Both the position numbers and the translations under genes were made by a program. The notes under the pieces were generated by a model. It had not been told where the DNA came from. It ran no database searches and saw nothing but the letters and a program-made list of their open reading frames with translations. Below are positions 1 to 7,400 of a stretch of DNA of 11,249 nt, piece after piece. Position 1 is the stretch's first letter. Each line of letters starts with the position of its first letter. The stretch comes from Planctomycetota bacterium (GTDB lineage Bacteria > Planctomycetota > Brocadiia > SM23-32), in contig JAUVVP010000021.1 of NCBI GenBank assembly GCA_030604585.1, positions 1 to 11,249 of the forward strand, in the 5' to 3' direction.

Positions 1-408
1 CACCTTTTCCAGATTGATCAGGTCCACGTCAATGAGGCGGGCGCGCTTGCCGAGCTCTTCAACGGACAGGTCGTATCCTTCCAGGGCGGACAGCAGGCCC
101 TGGCGGCTCGGAAGGCCCGTCAGCAGGTCGGTCATCCCCGGCCCTGCCGCGCCCCCCTTCCCGTAGCGACGGACCACCGTGTACGTGCGAACGGCGTAGA
201 CGGTCACGACAACGGACCACGCAAACAGGGACCACAGGCCGAGGTACGCCCACGACTTGGTGAACCCACCCCGTCCCAGGAACGTGCAGAGCATCCACAG
301 GAGCGCGTTGAGCACAAGGGCGCAAAGCAGCGTTCTTCTGGCACGCACGCTGACCTTCTGCACCGAGACCTCACCTGCCGCATACGGGTCGTGCCACAAC
401 TGCCCCAC
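1..408 (-). CDS. Membrane-anchored GGDEF-type protein, N-terminal part (3' end beyond window)
   Basis: This is the first 136 residues of a gene running off the left edge. The frame opens after an in-frame stop at 432-430. The best start is GTG at 408, preceded by a purine-rich GGGGGGAGAGG ribosome-binding site. Two hydrophobic segments (about residues 26-44 and 53-73) follow a basic RARR stretch, predicting both termini in the cytoplasm. After a short linker comes the opening signature of a GGDEF domain: D94-LLTGLPSR, then DVDLINLEKV at 127-136. That stretch aligns with the usual DLDNLKEIND strand carrying the metal-binding Asp. Known for the family: diguanylate cyclases make cyclic di-GMP. 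The GGDEF active-site loop lies outside the window, so activity cannot be judged. The DLIN variant replaces the second Asp with Ile. A degenerate, non-catalytic GGDEF protein is possible. Confidence 0.72.
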   Translation of the reverse strand, partial: MGQLWHDPYAAGEVSVQKVSVRARRTLLCALVLNALLWMLCTFLGRGGFTKSWAYLGLWSLFAWSVVVTVYAVRTYTVVRRYGKGGAAGPGMTDLLTGLPSRQGLLSALEGYDLSVEELGKRARLIDVDLINLEKV

Positions 409-491
409 TTTTCGCCTCTCCCCCCGGGATCATCGCCTTCGGCCCGGCCGGATGGTCAGACGCGACCCACCTCAGCCGGCGAACTGACATA

Positions 492-513
492 ACCGAAGCA
501 CCAATGCTTCGGT
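492..513. promoter_or_regulatory. Perfect 9-bp palindrome upstream of the GGDEF gene
   Basis: ACCGAAGCA, a four-base loop CCAA, then TGCTTCGGT form a perfect inverted repeat, 84 bp before the GTG start of the GGDEF gene and 118 bp after the epimerase stop. On the minus strand the left arm overlaps TTGACC, a possible -35 box, with weak -10 candidates (GTTATG or TATGTC) 17-19 bp on. That arrangement would suit a repressor operator. It could instead be a terminator hairpin for the epimerase gene, but no T-run follows on either strand. Confidence 0.45.
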
Positions 514-571
514 CAAGATAGCGGGAACGGGATCCGTAATGCAAGGGCAATCCGTCCCCGACTGTGCCCCT

Positions 572-586
572 GGGGCGGCCCGCCCC
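572..586 (-). terminator. GC-rich hairpin downstream of the epimerase gene
   Basis: GGGGCG, a three-base loop and CGCCCC lie about 45 bp after the epimerase stop codon and could fold as a strong short stem in the transcript. The motif GGGGCGGGCC occurs twice nearby on the minus strand (about 611-602 and 586-577). There is no following T-tract, so intrinsic termination is only a weak suggestion. Confidence 0.25.
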
Positions 587-631
587 GGCTTCACGGCAGG
601 CCGGCCCGCCCCTATGGATCTGCCGGAAGCC

Positions 632-1927
632 CTACTCCCAGCGGCCGGTGCCGACATTGAGACAGCCGCGCACCTCGTGGTAGGCCGCGTGCCAGATGTG
701 GGCCTTGCTTGCCGACACGATCGAGCCGTCCGCCGCCAGGCTGCTATACCATCCCCCGTAGGCCGGATCGGACTGTTTCTCGATGATCCAGGTGACCTGG
801 CTGCGCAGGTCGGCAAGGTAGCGGGCATCGCCCGTGACGCGGTAGGCCCAGTCGAGGGCGACGGCGTTCTCGGCCTGGACCCACCACTCGATGACGCGGT
901 TGGTTGCCGGCCCACGCCAGGGCCCCTCATAGCACATCGCTCCCGCCTGTTCATCCCAGCCGTACTTCATGGCCCGGTCGATCAGGACCAGGGCCATCCT
1001 GCGATAGGGCTCCTCGGGCAGCTCCAGCGCCCGGACGGCCCGTTGCATCAGCCAGGCGAACTCGACGTTGTGGCCGTAGGACGTGATCTGGTTCTTCTGG
1101 CCGAAGAAGCCGTCGCGCGCCGGCGACCAGTCGTAGTAGAACCCGTCAATGCAGCATTCGTACTCGGGCAGGTAGCACTTCTCGACCAGTATGTCCAGCA
1201 TCTCGCGCAGGCGCTCCTTGTGGAGCGGCTTGCCCGTCACCATGTAGAGCTCGGTAAGGGCCTCCATCAGGTGCAGGTGCGTGTTCATCGTCTTGATGTG
1301 GCCGTTGTTCTCGGGGTCGGGCACCCACCGGCGGTCCATGAAGTCCACGTAACCGGGGTGCTCGGGGTCCTTGGCATGCCGTTCGAGCGCGTCCACGGTC
1401 GCCTCGGCGACGCGCAGCGCCACCGGATCGTCGAAGGCCCGGTAGTATTCGACGGCCGCATAGATGACGAAGGCGTGGCCGTAGGTCCTTTTGCTCATGT
1501 CCTCGGGCGTGCCGTCGCGCCGCACCTGCCAGTACCAACCCTCGTGAGTCTCGTCCCAGAAATGGCGGCGCAGGAACTCGAGTCCGCCGCGAGCGCCTTC
1601 GCGTATCCGCGCGTCGCGGTAGCCGGCGTTCCACATCCGGGAGAAGGTCCATATCTGCCGGGCCTGGGGGACGAGCATCTTCTGGCCGCCGCGCATCGAA
1701 CCGTCCCGGTTCAGCACCGTCAGGAAGCCGCCGTACTGCTCGTCAATGCTGTTCTCCAGCCAGAAGGGGAACAGGCTCTCTCCCAGGTGGGCCAGCATCC
1801 TGGCACGCAGGTCCGGGTGCGAGTCGCGCATGGGCGGGTACGGCACCGGTCCCGCGGCGCAGCATCCCACAAACGCCGCGCAGAGCAAGGCTACTGGCAG
1901 GTGAGCTTCGCCAATCAACAGCTTCAT
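632..1927 (-). CDS. AGE-family epimerase (N-acylglucosamine / cellobiose 2-epimerase-like), exported
   Basis: The 431-residue product has the (alpha/alpha)6-barrel signatures of the N-acylglucosamine 2-epimerase family. These are R90 in QARQIWTFSRM, MNTHLHLMEALTELY (214-228), SYGHNVEFAW with H286, WWVQAENAV (348-356), and a C-terminal WHAAYHEVRGCLN with H417. The two histidines match the general acid/base pair known for cellobiose 2-epimerases, so the enzyme probably epimerises C2 of a reducing sugar; the substrate is not readable. The ATG at 1927 has an excellent GGAAGGAGG Shine-Dalgarno 7 bp upstream. The first 27 residues form a hydrophobic leader (PVALLCAAFVGCCAAG) resembling a signal peptide, perhaps lipoprotein-type (FVGC, with an atypical Phe at -3). 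The n-region is poorly charged. Starting instead at Met33 (1831) would give a cytosolic enzyme but has no ribosome-binding site. The aminotransferase gene ends 123 bp upstream. Confidence 0.9.
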   Translation of the reverse strand: MKLLIGEAHLPVALLCAAFVGCCAAGPVPYPPMRDSHPDLRARMLAHLGESLFPFWLENSIDEQYGGFLTVLNRDGSMRGGQKMLVPQARQIWTFSRMWNAGYRDARIREGARGGLEFLRRHFWDETHEGWYWQVRRDGTPEDMSKRTYGHAFVIYAAVEYYRAFDDPVALRVAEATVDALERHAKDPEHPGYVDFMDRRWVPDPENNGHIKTMNTHLHLMEALTELYMVTGKPLHKERLREMLDILVEKCYLPEYECCIDGFYYDWSPARDGFFGQKNQITSYGHNVEFAWLMQRAVRALELPEEPYRRMALVLIDRAMKYGWDEQAGAMCYEGPWRGPATNRVIEWWVQAENAVALDWAYRVTGDARYLADLRSQVTWIIEKQSDPAYGGWYSSLAADGSIVSASKAHIWHAAYHEVRGCLNVGTGRWE

Positions 1928-1933
1928 CGTAGC

Positions 1934-1942
1934 GCCTCCTTC
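1934..1942 (-). promoter_or_regulatory. Strong Shine-Dalgarno of the epimerase gene
   Basis: GGAAGGAGG lies 7 bases before the ATG at 1927. It fixes the long start that includes the hydrophobic leader, rather than the internal Met33, and so supports export of the enzyme. Confidence 0.7.
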
Positions 1943-2050
1943 CCGGTTGCGGGCCGATGCCCCCTTCCCGTTCGTCCACTCCGTTACTCGAGGCCGCTTC
2001 GGCGCAGCGTGCCTGCGATCCCTGTGGTTCGCCCTTCCGTCAGCGGGACA

Positions 2051-3214
2051 CTACGCCAGGACCTGGCCGGCGGCGGACTTGATCCGGCGGATGACGGCAG
2101 TGACCTCGGCGCGTTTTCGGTCCGGGTGATTGCCGATCACGACCGTGCGGCTCAGGATGTCGAGCGACCGCGCGCACATGCCTTTGGTGTACTTCTTGCG
2201 GCACCTTCTGTTCTGCGGCAGCTTGTAGGGGTTCAGGGCCGGATGATGGGAGCCCTGGTGAGCGAAGATCGGGTCCCATTCGGTATAGACGTGCCGGCCC
2301 GTCTTGCCGCAGACTGTACCGCCCGCCAGGGCGGCAAACCTGTCCGCCTGCTCCTCAGTCGGCAGCGCGTACATGACGTGCGAGCCGCACTCGTGGTCCA
2401 GGCTGTTGGAGGGGGCCGCCTTCAGACCGGTGCCCGCCGTTTCGCGGAGGATGCGCTTCTTCTGGCGCCGGAGGGCACGGACCATCGGCCCGATCCGATC
2501 GAGCTGGGCGTTCATCATGGCCCCCTCGATCTCCGAGGCGCGGGACCCGTTGCTCGTGAAGGGAACGAAGTCCCGTTTGCGCCCCTTCCAGTAGAAGCTG
2601 CAGCAGTCCACCATGCAGCGGGCGCGCTGCGCGACCTCGGCGTTGTTCGTGACGACGGCGCCGCCTTCGCCGCAGGTCATGTTCTTGTAGTAGTTGAAGC
2701 TGAAGCCGGCGGCATGGCCGATGGAGCCGAGCATCCGGCCCTCGTAGGCGCCGCCGACCGCCTGGCAGGCGTCTTCGACGACGAGAAGCTTGTGCCGGCG
2801 GGCGACGCGCATGATGGCCTTCATGTCGCAGGCCAGGCCCCACATGTGGACCGGCATGACGGCCCTGGTGCGCGGGCCGACGGCGTCCTCTACCGCCCGG
2901 GGGTCGATCGTGATCGTCTCATCAATGTCCACGACCACCGGGATCGCGCCCGCCCCCAGCACGGAGACCAAACTGGCCATGTACGTGCAGGCCGGCACGA
3001 GCACCTCGTCGCCGGGACCGATCCCGAGGCCGGCCAGGGCCGCCGTCAGGGCCGTCGTCCCGCTGGACGTCATGCACACGTGCTTGACGCCGAGGGACTT
3101 CGCGTACCTCTTCTCGAACCGTTCGCACTGGCCGCCCGGATGGTAGCGGAAGAGCTCGCCGCTGAGCAGCACTTCGGCGATCGCGTCAATCTCCTTCTGG
3201 CCAACTCGGTACAT
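2051..3214 (-). CDS. DegT/DnrJ/EryC1/StrS-family PLP aminotransferase
   Basis: The 387-residue product is a full-length fold-type I sugar aminotransferase. Visible signatures are SSGTTALTAAL (50-60, cofactor phosphate contact), VEDACQAVGG (146-155, Asp148 for the pyridine nitrogen), and FSFNYYKNMTCGEGGAV (171-187). Lys177 in the last is the predicted Schiff-base lysine, in the usual F-S-F-x-x-x-K-N context. The C-terminal CARSLDILSRTVVIGNHPD is also typical of the family. Such enzymes transfer an amino group, normally from glutamate or glutamine, to a keto-sugar or keto-cyclitol, usually nucleotide-activated. The exact substrate cannot be inferred, and no nucleotide-sugar dehydratase or glycosyltransferase lies in the window. 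The ATG at 3214 follows a strong GGGGAGGAG ribosome-binding site. The product is cysteine-rich for its family (CMVDCC at 200-205). The epimerase gene follows after 123 bp, suggesting co-transcription in an amino-sugar pathway. Confidence 0.93.
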   Translation of the reverse strand: MYRVGQKEIDAIAEVLLSGELFRYHPGGQCERFEKRYAKSLGVKHVCMTSSGTTALTAALAGLGIGPGDEVLVPACTYMASLVSVLGAGAIPVVVDIDETITIDPRAVEDAVGPRTRAVMPVHMWGLACDMKAIMRVARRHKLLVVEDACQAVGGAYEGRMLGSIGHAAGFSFNYYKNMTCGEGGAVVTNNAEVAQRARCMVDCCSFYWKGRKRDFVPFTSNGSRASEIEGAMMNAQLDRIGPMVRALRRQKKRILRETAGTGLKAAPSNSLDHECGSHVMYALPTEEQADRFAALAGGTVCGKTGRHVYTEWDPIFAHQGSHHPALNPYKLPQNRRCRKKYTKGMCARSLDILSRTVVIGNHPDRKRAEVTAVIRRIKSAAGQVLA

Positions 3215-3218
3215 GGTT

Positions 3219-3227
3219 CTCCTCCCC
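3219..3227 (-). promoter_or_regulatory. Strong Shine-Dalgarno of the aminotransferase gene
   Basis: A GGGGAGGAG stretch lies about 4-6 bases before the ATG at 3214 and supports that start, which also matches the usual N-terminus of the family. Confidence 0.65.
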
Positions 3228-3269
3228 AGTCAAAAGCGCCGGCCCGCTCAAGACATCCTGTTCCCGTTC

Positions 3270-3402
3270 TTAGAGACTTTAACAGAATGAACCGCAGAGA
3301 GCGCGGAGCGCGCAGAGAACAAGTAAGTAACAGTGTGAATAGAAGCTGTTTGGTCTCAGCGCTCTCGGCGTCCTCCGCGGTGAGTTCCTTTCGTTAGAGA
3401 CT
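3270..3402. repeat. MITE-like inverted-repeat element flanked by direct repeats
   Basis: Two 30-bp arms, 3291-3320 and 3352-3381, are reverse complements at 23 of 30 positions around a 31-bp loop. The arms begin ACCGCAGAG and end CTCCGCGGT and have an internal CGC-GAG rhythm. An identical 9-bp direct repeat TTAGAGACT stands outside each arm (3270-3278 and 3394-3402); over 18 bp (3261-3278 against 3385-3402) 14 bases agree. This looks like a small non-autonomous element with a target duplication. From general knowledge, repeats of the type accgcagag-acgcagag are common between genes in planctomycete and related genomes. No gene is visible inside. Confidence 0.6.
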
Positions 3403-3437
3403 CTTGCTCACACTGAAAAGAAAAGGGAGAGCAAGAG
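3401..3437 (-). terminator. Hairpin just downstream of the deacetylase gene
   Basis: CTCTTGCTC (3401-3409) and GAGCAAGAG (3429-3437) are perfect 9-bp inverted repeats separated by 19 bases. In the minus-strand transcript the stem starts about 12 bases after the deacetylase stop. The position suits a transcript end or mRNA-stabilising hairpin, but no T-run follows the stem; the pyrimidine-rich tract is in the loop. It adjoins the right direct repeat of the inverted-repeat element. Confidence 0.4.
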
Positions 3438-3449
3438 ACGACATGCAAG

Positions 3450-4214
3450 TTAAGGTCCGCCGTTCCTTGCTCTGTAGATATACGCGCCGATGGCCGCCAC
3501 GGTATCGATCCAGAGCCGGTTCGCGGGCTCCTGGGCATAGCGGCACAGCTCGTCGAGGGTGTCGGCAAGCGTCACTTGCCTGCCGGCATCGCCGACGTCA
3601 TGACCCATGAGGATGAGCCAGCCGTCGTCGGCCGCGGCCGCATCAACCATCGCCATCATTTCGTCCGTGCCGGCGCGGTCCATGTCCAGACCGGTCGCCC
3701 GCGCCAGGTCGCAGAACAGCGGGTGGTTGTGCGTCTCATCGAACGCCCTGCGCCCCACCAGGAAATGGCGCGCCACCACCGGCACGTAGCTCTTCAGATC
3801 CTCTCCGCGTCCGACGAACGTCTGCCCGCAGGGATACGCGAACGTGCGCGGCCTTACGCCGATCAGCTTCCCGATGGCCTCGTTCGCTTCGAGCAGGTCC
3901 CGCTCCATCCGCTCGAGGGTGTAGTCCTCCAGGGGGTTGTCGCGGGCGAAATCGAAGTTGCCGCTGCACGCGTGCCGCAGCGAATGGTTGCCGATCTCGT
4001 GACCGTTCGCCAGGGCCTTTCGCCACGCGTCGAGACGGCTCCTCAAGGGGTCGAGCGACACGTAGAACGTGCCCCTGACGCCGTGCGCATCCAGGATCGG
4101 CAGGCCGCGCTCGATCTGACTCGCACGCGCATCATCGAAGCTCAGGCTGATCGCCGCTCGCTTGCCATCCGGCCATCTGAACGTTCCGTCCTCTGCCGAC
4201 GAACGATTCGGCAT
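3450..4214 (-). CDS. Polysaccharide deacetylase (NodB homology domain, CE4-like)
   Basis: From Met at 4214 the product is 254 residues and almost entirely one NodB-type domain. Starting near residue 10 comes FRWPDGKRAAISLSFDDA, whose Asp-Asp pair supplies the catalytic base and a metal ligand. Next is GNHSLRH, the H-S-x-x-H zinc motif, then RTFAYPCG (motif 3), and LILMGHDVG near the C-terminus with the late catalytic His. All metal-binding residues are present, so it is probably an active zinc-dependent deacetylase acting on N- or O-acetylated sugars. No signal peptide is seen. Two longer starts exist: ATG 4286, with a good GCGAGGG ribosome-binding site, and ATG 4307, with none. I prefer 4214 because the extra residues are unlike the family and have less GC-rich third positions, but 4286 is a real alternative. 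The giant protein gene ends about 270 bp upstream and the aminotransferase starts 236 bp downstream. Confidence 0.88.
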   Translation of the reverse strand: MPNRSSAEDGTFRWPDGKRAAISLSFDDARASQIERGLPILDAHGVRGTFYVSLDPLRSRLDAWRKALANGHEIGNHSLRHACSGNFDFARDNPLEDYTLERMERDLLEANEAIGKLIGVRPRTFAYPCGQTFVGRGEDLKSYVPVVARHFLVGRRAFDETHNHPLFCDLARATGLDMDRAGTDEMMAMVDAAAADDGWLILMGHDVGDAGRQVTLADTLDELCRYAQEPANRLWIDTVAAIGAYIYRARNGGP

Positions 4215-4486
4215 AGCTGCTGACCACCGTGTCGAATGAATGCGATGCCGGCCCGGAGAGCCCGACCGGCAGACGGCAGCGCACATTGTAGCGCCCTCGC
4301 GAAGCATTTCCCAAGGAATGAGCGAGAACGCCGGCGGTCCCGAATCAGAACTCCGTTGCTTCGCCCGCGCCGAAGTCGGTCCAGCGGACCCCGCCCCACC
4401 GCGCGCGCACCGACCAGCCGCTCACGGACGCCAGACGCGCGCCCACAGTGGTCATGGGCATCGACCGGGGCCCTGTCGGCAGAGCG

Positions 4487-7400
4487 TCAGAGGGTCTGAG
4501 GCTCCGCTGACTGCGCGGGGGGCGGCTCGGGCGGCGCAGCGACAGGATAGGCGAGATGGCGCGGATGACTCCAGTTGCCGTTCCCGTCGTAGGCGGCAAC
4601 GTGGAGCCAGTAGGTGCCCGGCTCGGTTGCCTGGAAGCGGCCGGACTCCGTCTCGGAGGTCACTTCCTGCGGCGGCAGCGTGGCCATCCGCCTGTCGAAG
4701 GCCACCGCGTAGCCGGCCACGCCCGTGATGTCCTCAGAGCGCCAGCCACACTCGGCGTCGGGCATCCCGTAGCCGCTTATCATGAAGTTATCGACGAACC
4801 ACTTGGCGTTCTTGCGGTTGCCGTTGCGGGCGGGGTCGCCGAAGCTGATCTCCTGCACGACGTAGGCGCTCGCGCCCGGCAGGGCTTCCCTGACCAGTTC
4901 GAGCAGGTCCAGGGACACGTGGTGCCACGCGTTGTCCGCCTTCACGTCCGGCACCTTGCCCAGCAGCTTGTAGCTTCTCTTAGGCGCGGTCATTTCCAGC
5001 TCGAACCAGGTCTTGTTGACGCGCACCTGGATGTTCAGTTTCACCGGCTCCGGCATGAGGTAATCGAAGGACAGCACCGGGTACTGCTGCAGGTCGTAGT
5101 CGTGGTCGAGCGCGACGGCGTCGAAGAAGGCATTCGCCCGGGCCGCGAACAGCTGCAGGCAGTGGTCGCCGTTCCCTTCGTCGCGCCAGACGCGCTTGAG
5201 CTGAGCGCCCCAGTCATTGCGCCGGCGGTTGCGCCACCGGCCGATGCCGTCCTGGAAGTCCTGCAAATCCCTGACGGGCAGCGTGGCCGCCTTCAGGACC
5301 GGCGCTGTGGGTCGGTCGCGGTCCAGGGAATGGTCCATCACCCACTCCCACTCGTAGGTGGGCGCAGCGTTCCCCGCGAAGTCGGCGGCGACGCCCGCCA
5401 TCCGCACGACGGCGCCGTCCGCGATGCTGCGCTGCTCCTTCGGCCGGCAGCGCAGCCAGTTCCACACCAGCTTGCCGCTCGACGAATCGTAGCTCATCCC
5501 CCGGCTGTAAGGCTGGTAAGGACGACCGTCTATGGTGAGGACCAGCGTGTCGGGGTCCACGACGGAGCCGGCGTCTTCCATCGTTACGGATATCTCCGAG
5601 GAGGCCGACCTCTCCCCGTTGGCCGGACTGACACCCGCCACGACAGGCACGGCGGCGTCCACGAGGAAGCGGAAGTGGCTGACGGGGCCCCAGTTGCCGG
5701 CCGCGTCGCAGGCCTTGACGTGGAAATAGGCATCCGGAGACGGCAGGCCCCCGAAGGCCCCCGCGCCCTCAGTGCTGTCCATCTCGTCGTCGGGGTGATC
5801 TGCAGGATTCGCGGACCACAGGAGGCTGTAGCCGCGCACGCCGGAGGCGTCGTGGGCCTTCCAGCGCAGTTGCAGCTCTTCGGTCCCGCTCACGAGGGGC
5901 ACAAGGCGGAAGTTGTCCAGGTGGTAGTAGGCTCCGATGGCGTTGGACCGGTAGTCGAAGTCGCCGATACCCAGCCACTTCTGCCGGTGGACGCCGCGCC
6001 GGTAAGGGACCTTCTTCAGGCCTTGCAGCAGGTTGAACCCCGCGTGGTGCCATTCGCCGTCCGCGCGGAAGTCGCCGACCTCACCGACGTAGTAACCGTG
6101 CTGGCGGCATCGATCGGCCAGCCCGACCGTTGCGTAGCCGCGCGGATTGTTGGACACCAGGTCGAACTGGACGCCGTCATGGGCCTTGTAGTCGAACTCG
6201 ACGATGGGGTATTCCCCCGCGCTGAAGCCCTGCTTCGACGCGAATGCCATGAACGGGCTGCCCCAGCGCAGGTTCTGCACTTTCATGCTCCAGCGTCCCG
6301 CGGCGGCCGTGGTGTCGTCCCGCAGAAGGGCAACATCCCGGCTCCCTTCCCAGGGCTCGAGCCCGGTCTCAAAGTCCTGCGCGGGCAGGTAGCCCTCCAG
6401 CACGACGGGGCCCGGCGGGGTTCGGTCATCCTCCAGCGAGACGATGTAGTCGGCCTGCACGGACCCTTTCCGTCCGAACTGGTCGGCATAGGTCAGCTCG
6501 ACGCGACACTGCTCGCCGTCTGCGAGGCCGAGCGATGCGTGGTGCAGATTGACCCGGAGCCGGTTCGCCAGCCAGTCCATCTCGAACAGCCCCGGGGCGG
6601 CGTCCACCGCGCTGCCGTTGGCGCTCAGGCGGAGCGAATCCAGGTCCAGGTGCGGTGCGTTCGCGCCGGCGAACTGGACCTCCACCGGGCCGTAGCCCCA
6701 CCTGGAACCCGGCGCCGGCTCGACGGCGCTCACCGTGAGCGGCTCAGTCGCGACAAGGAACGGCAGATGGGCAACGGCGCTCTGCGTACCATCCTTGGCG
6801 ACCACGCGGGCGTGGCAGGCCCACTCCCCGGGCGCCAGGGCCTGCGCGTCGAGCGGCCCCTCCGCCTCGGGCACGGTCGCGAGCTTGCCGTCCACGGCGG
6901 CCAGCAATTTCCGGCCTTCAGCGGGAGCGCCCTCGGGGCAAGAAGCCTGGAAATCGGCCGGCCCCACCGACGCGATCTTGAAGTTGTCTATCAGGTAGCA
7001 AGCGCCGATCCCGTTGCCGCCGATGCCGGCCTGAGTCGGACCGCGATGCAGGTTCCCGAACACGGCGTTCTCCAGGAGCGCTTTGCCACTGCCCGCAAGG
7101 CTGCGATAGGCGGCGGCGAGCGGGAACTCGGCGTGGTGCCATTCCCCATCCGCCCGAACGGACAATTCGCCGACCCACCGGTAGAAGGCATTCGACCGGT
7201 CGGGGCCGGTCATGTGGATGTAGTAGTACTGGCCGTCGATCTTCAAGAAGAGGTTCAGCTTCACGTCGGGCGGGATGTTGTAGTCGAAGCTGAGCAGCCT
7301 TGCGTCGGCGGCGCGGATGGCGGCCTTCTCCAGCGAGACGACGGCCTCGAAAAGGCCGCCCACGCCCGGATTGACCACCTGGAGGCTGTGGCCGCCCCCA

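Noticed and set aside
3291..3381. CRISPR-like repeat array
   Set aside because: There are only two arms in inverted orientation and no regularly spaced direct repeats.
539..3397. Plus-strand open frame of 952 codons opposite the epimerase and aminotransferase genes
   Set aside because: It runs across two well-defined minus-strand enzymes and the intergenic repeat, and shows no motif or ribosome-binding logic.
4215..4307. N-terminal extension of the deacetylase from ATG 4307
   Set aside because: There is no Shine-Dalgarno before 4307, and the extra residues are neither a signal peptide nor part of the NodB domain. ATG 4286 is kept as an alternative in the gene entry.
4345..4599. A small minus-strand gene ending at 4345, between the giant protein gene and the deacetylase
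   Set aside because: Its start lies inside the giant protein gene in another frame, it has no ribosome-binding site, and the residues do not resemble any family.
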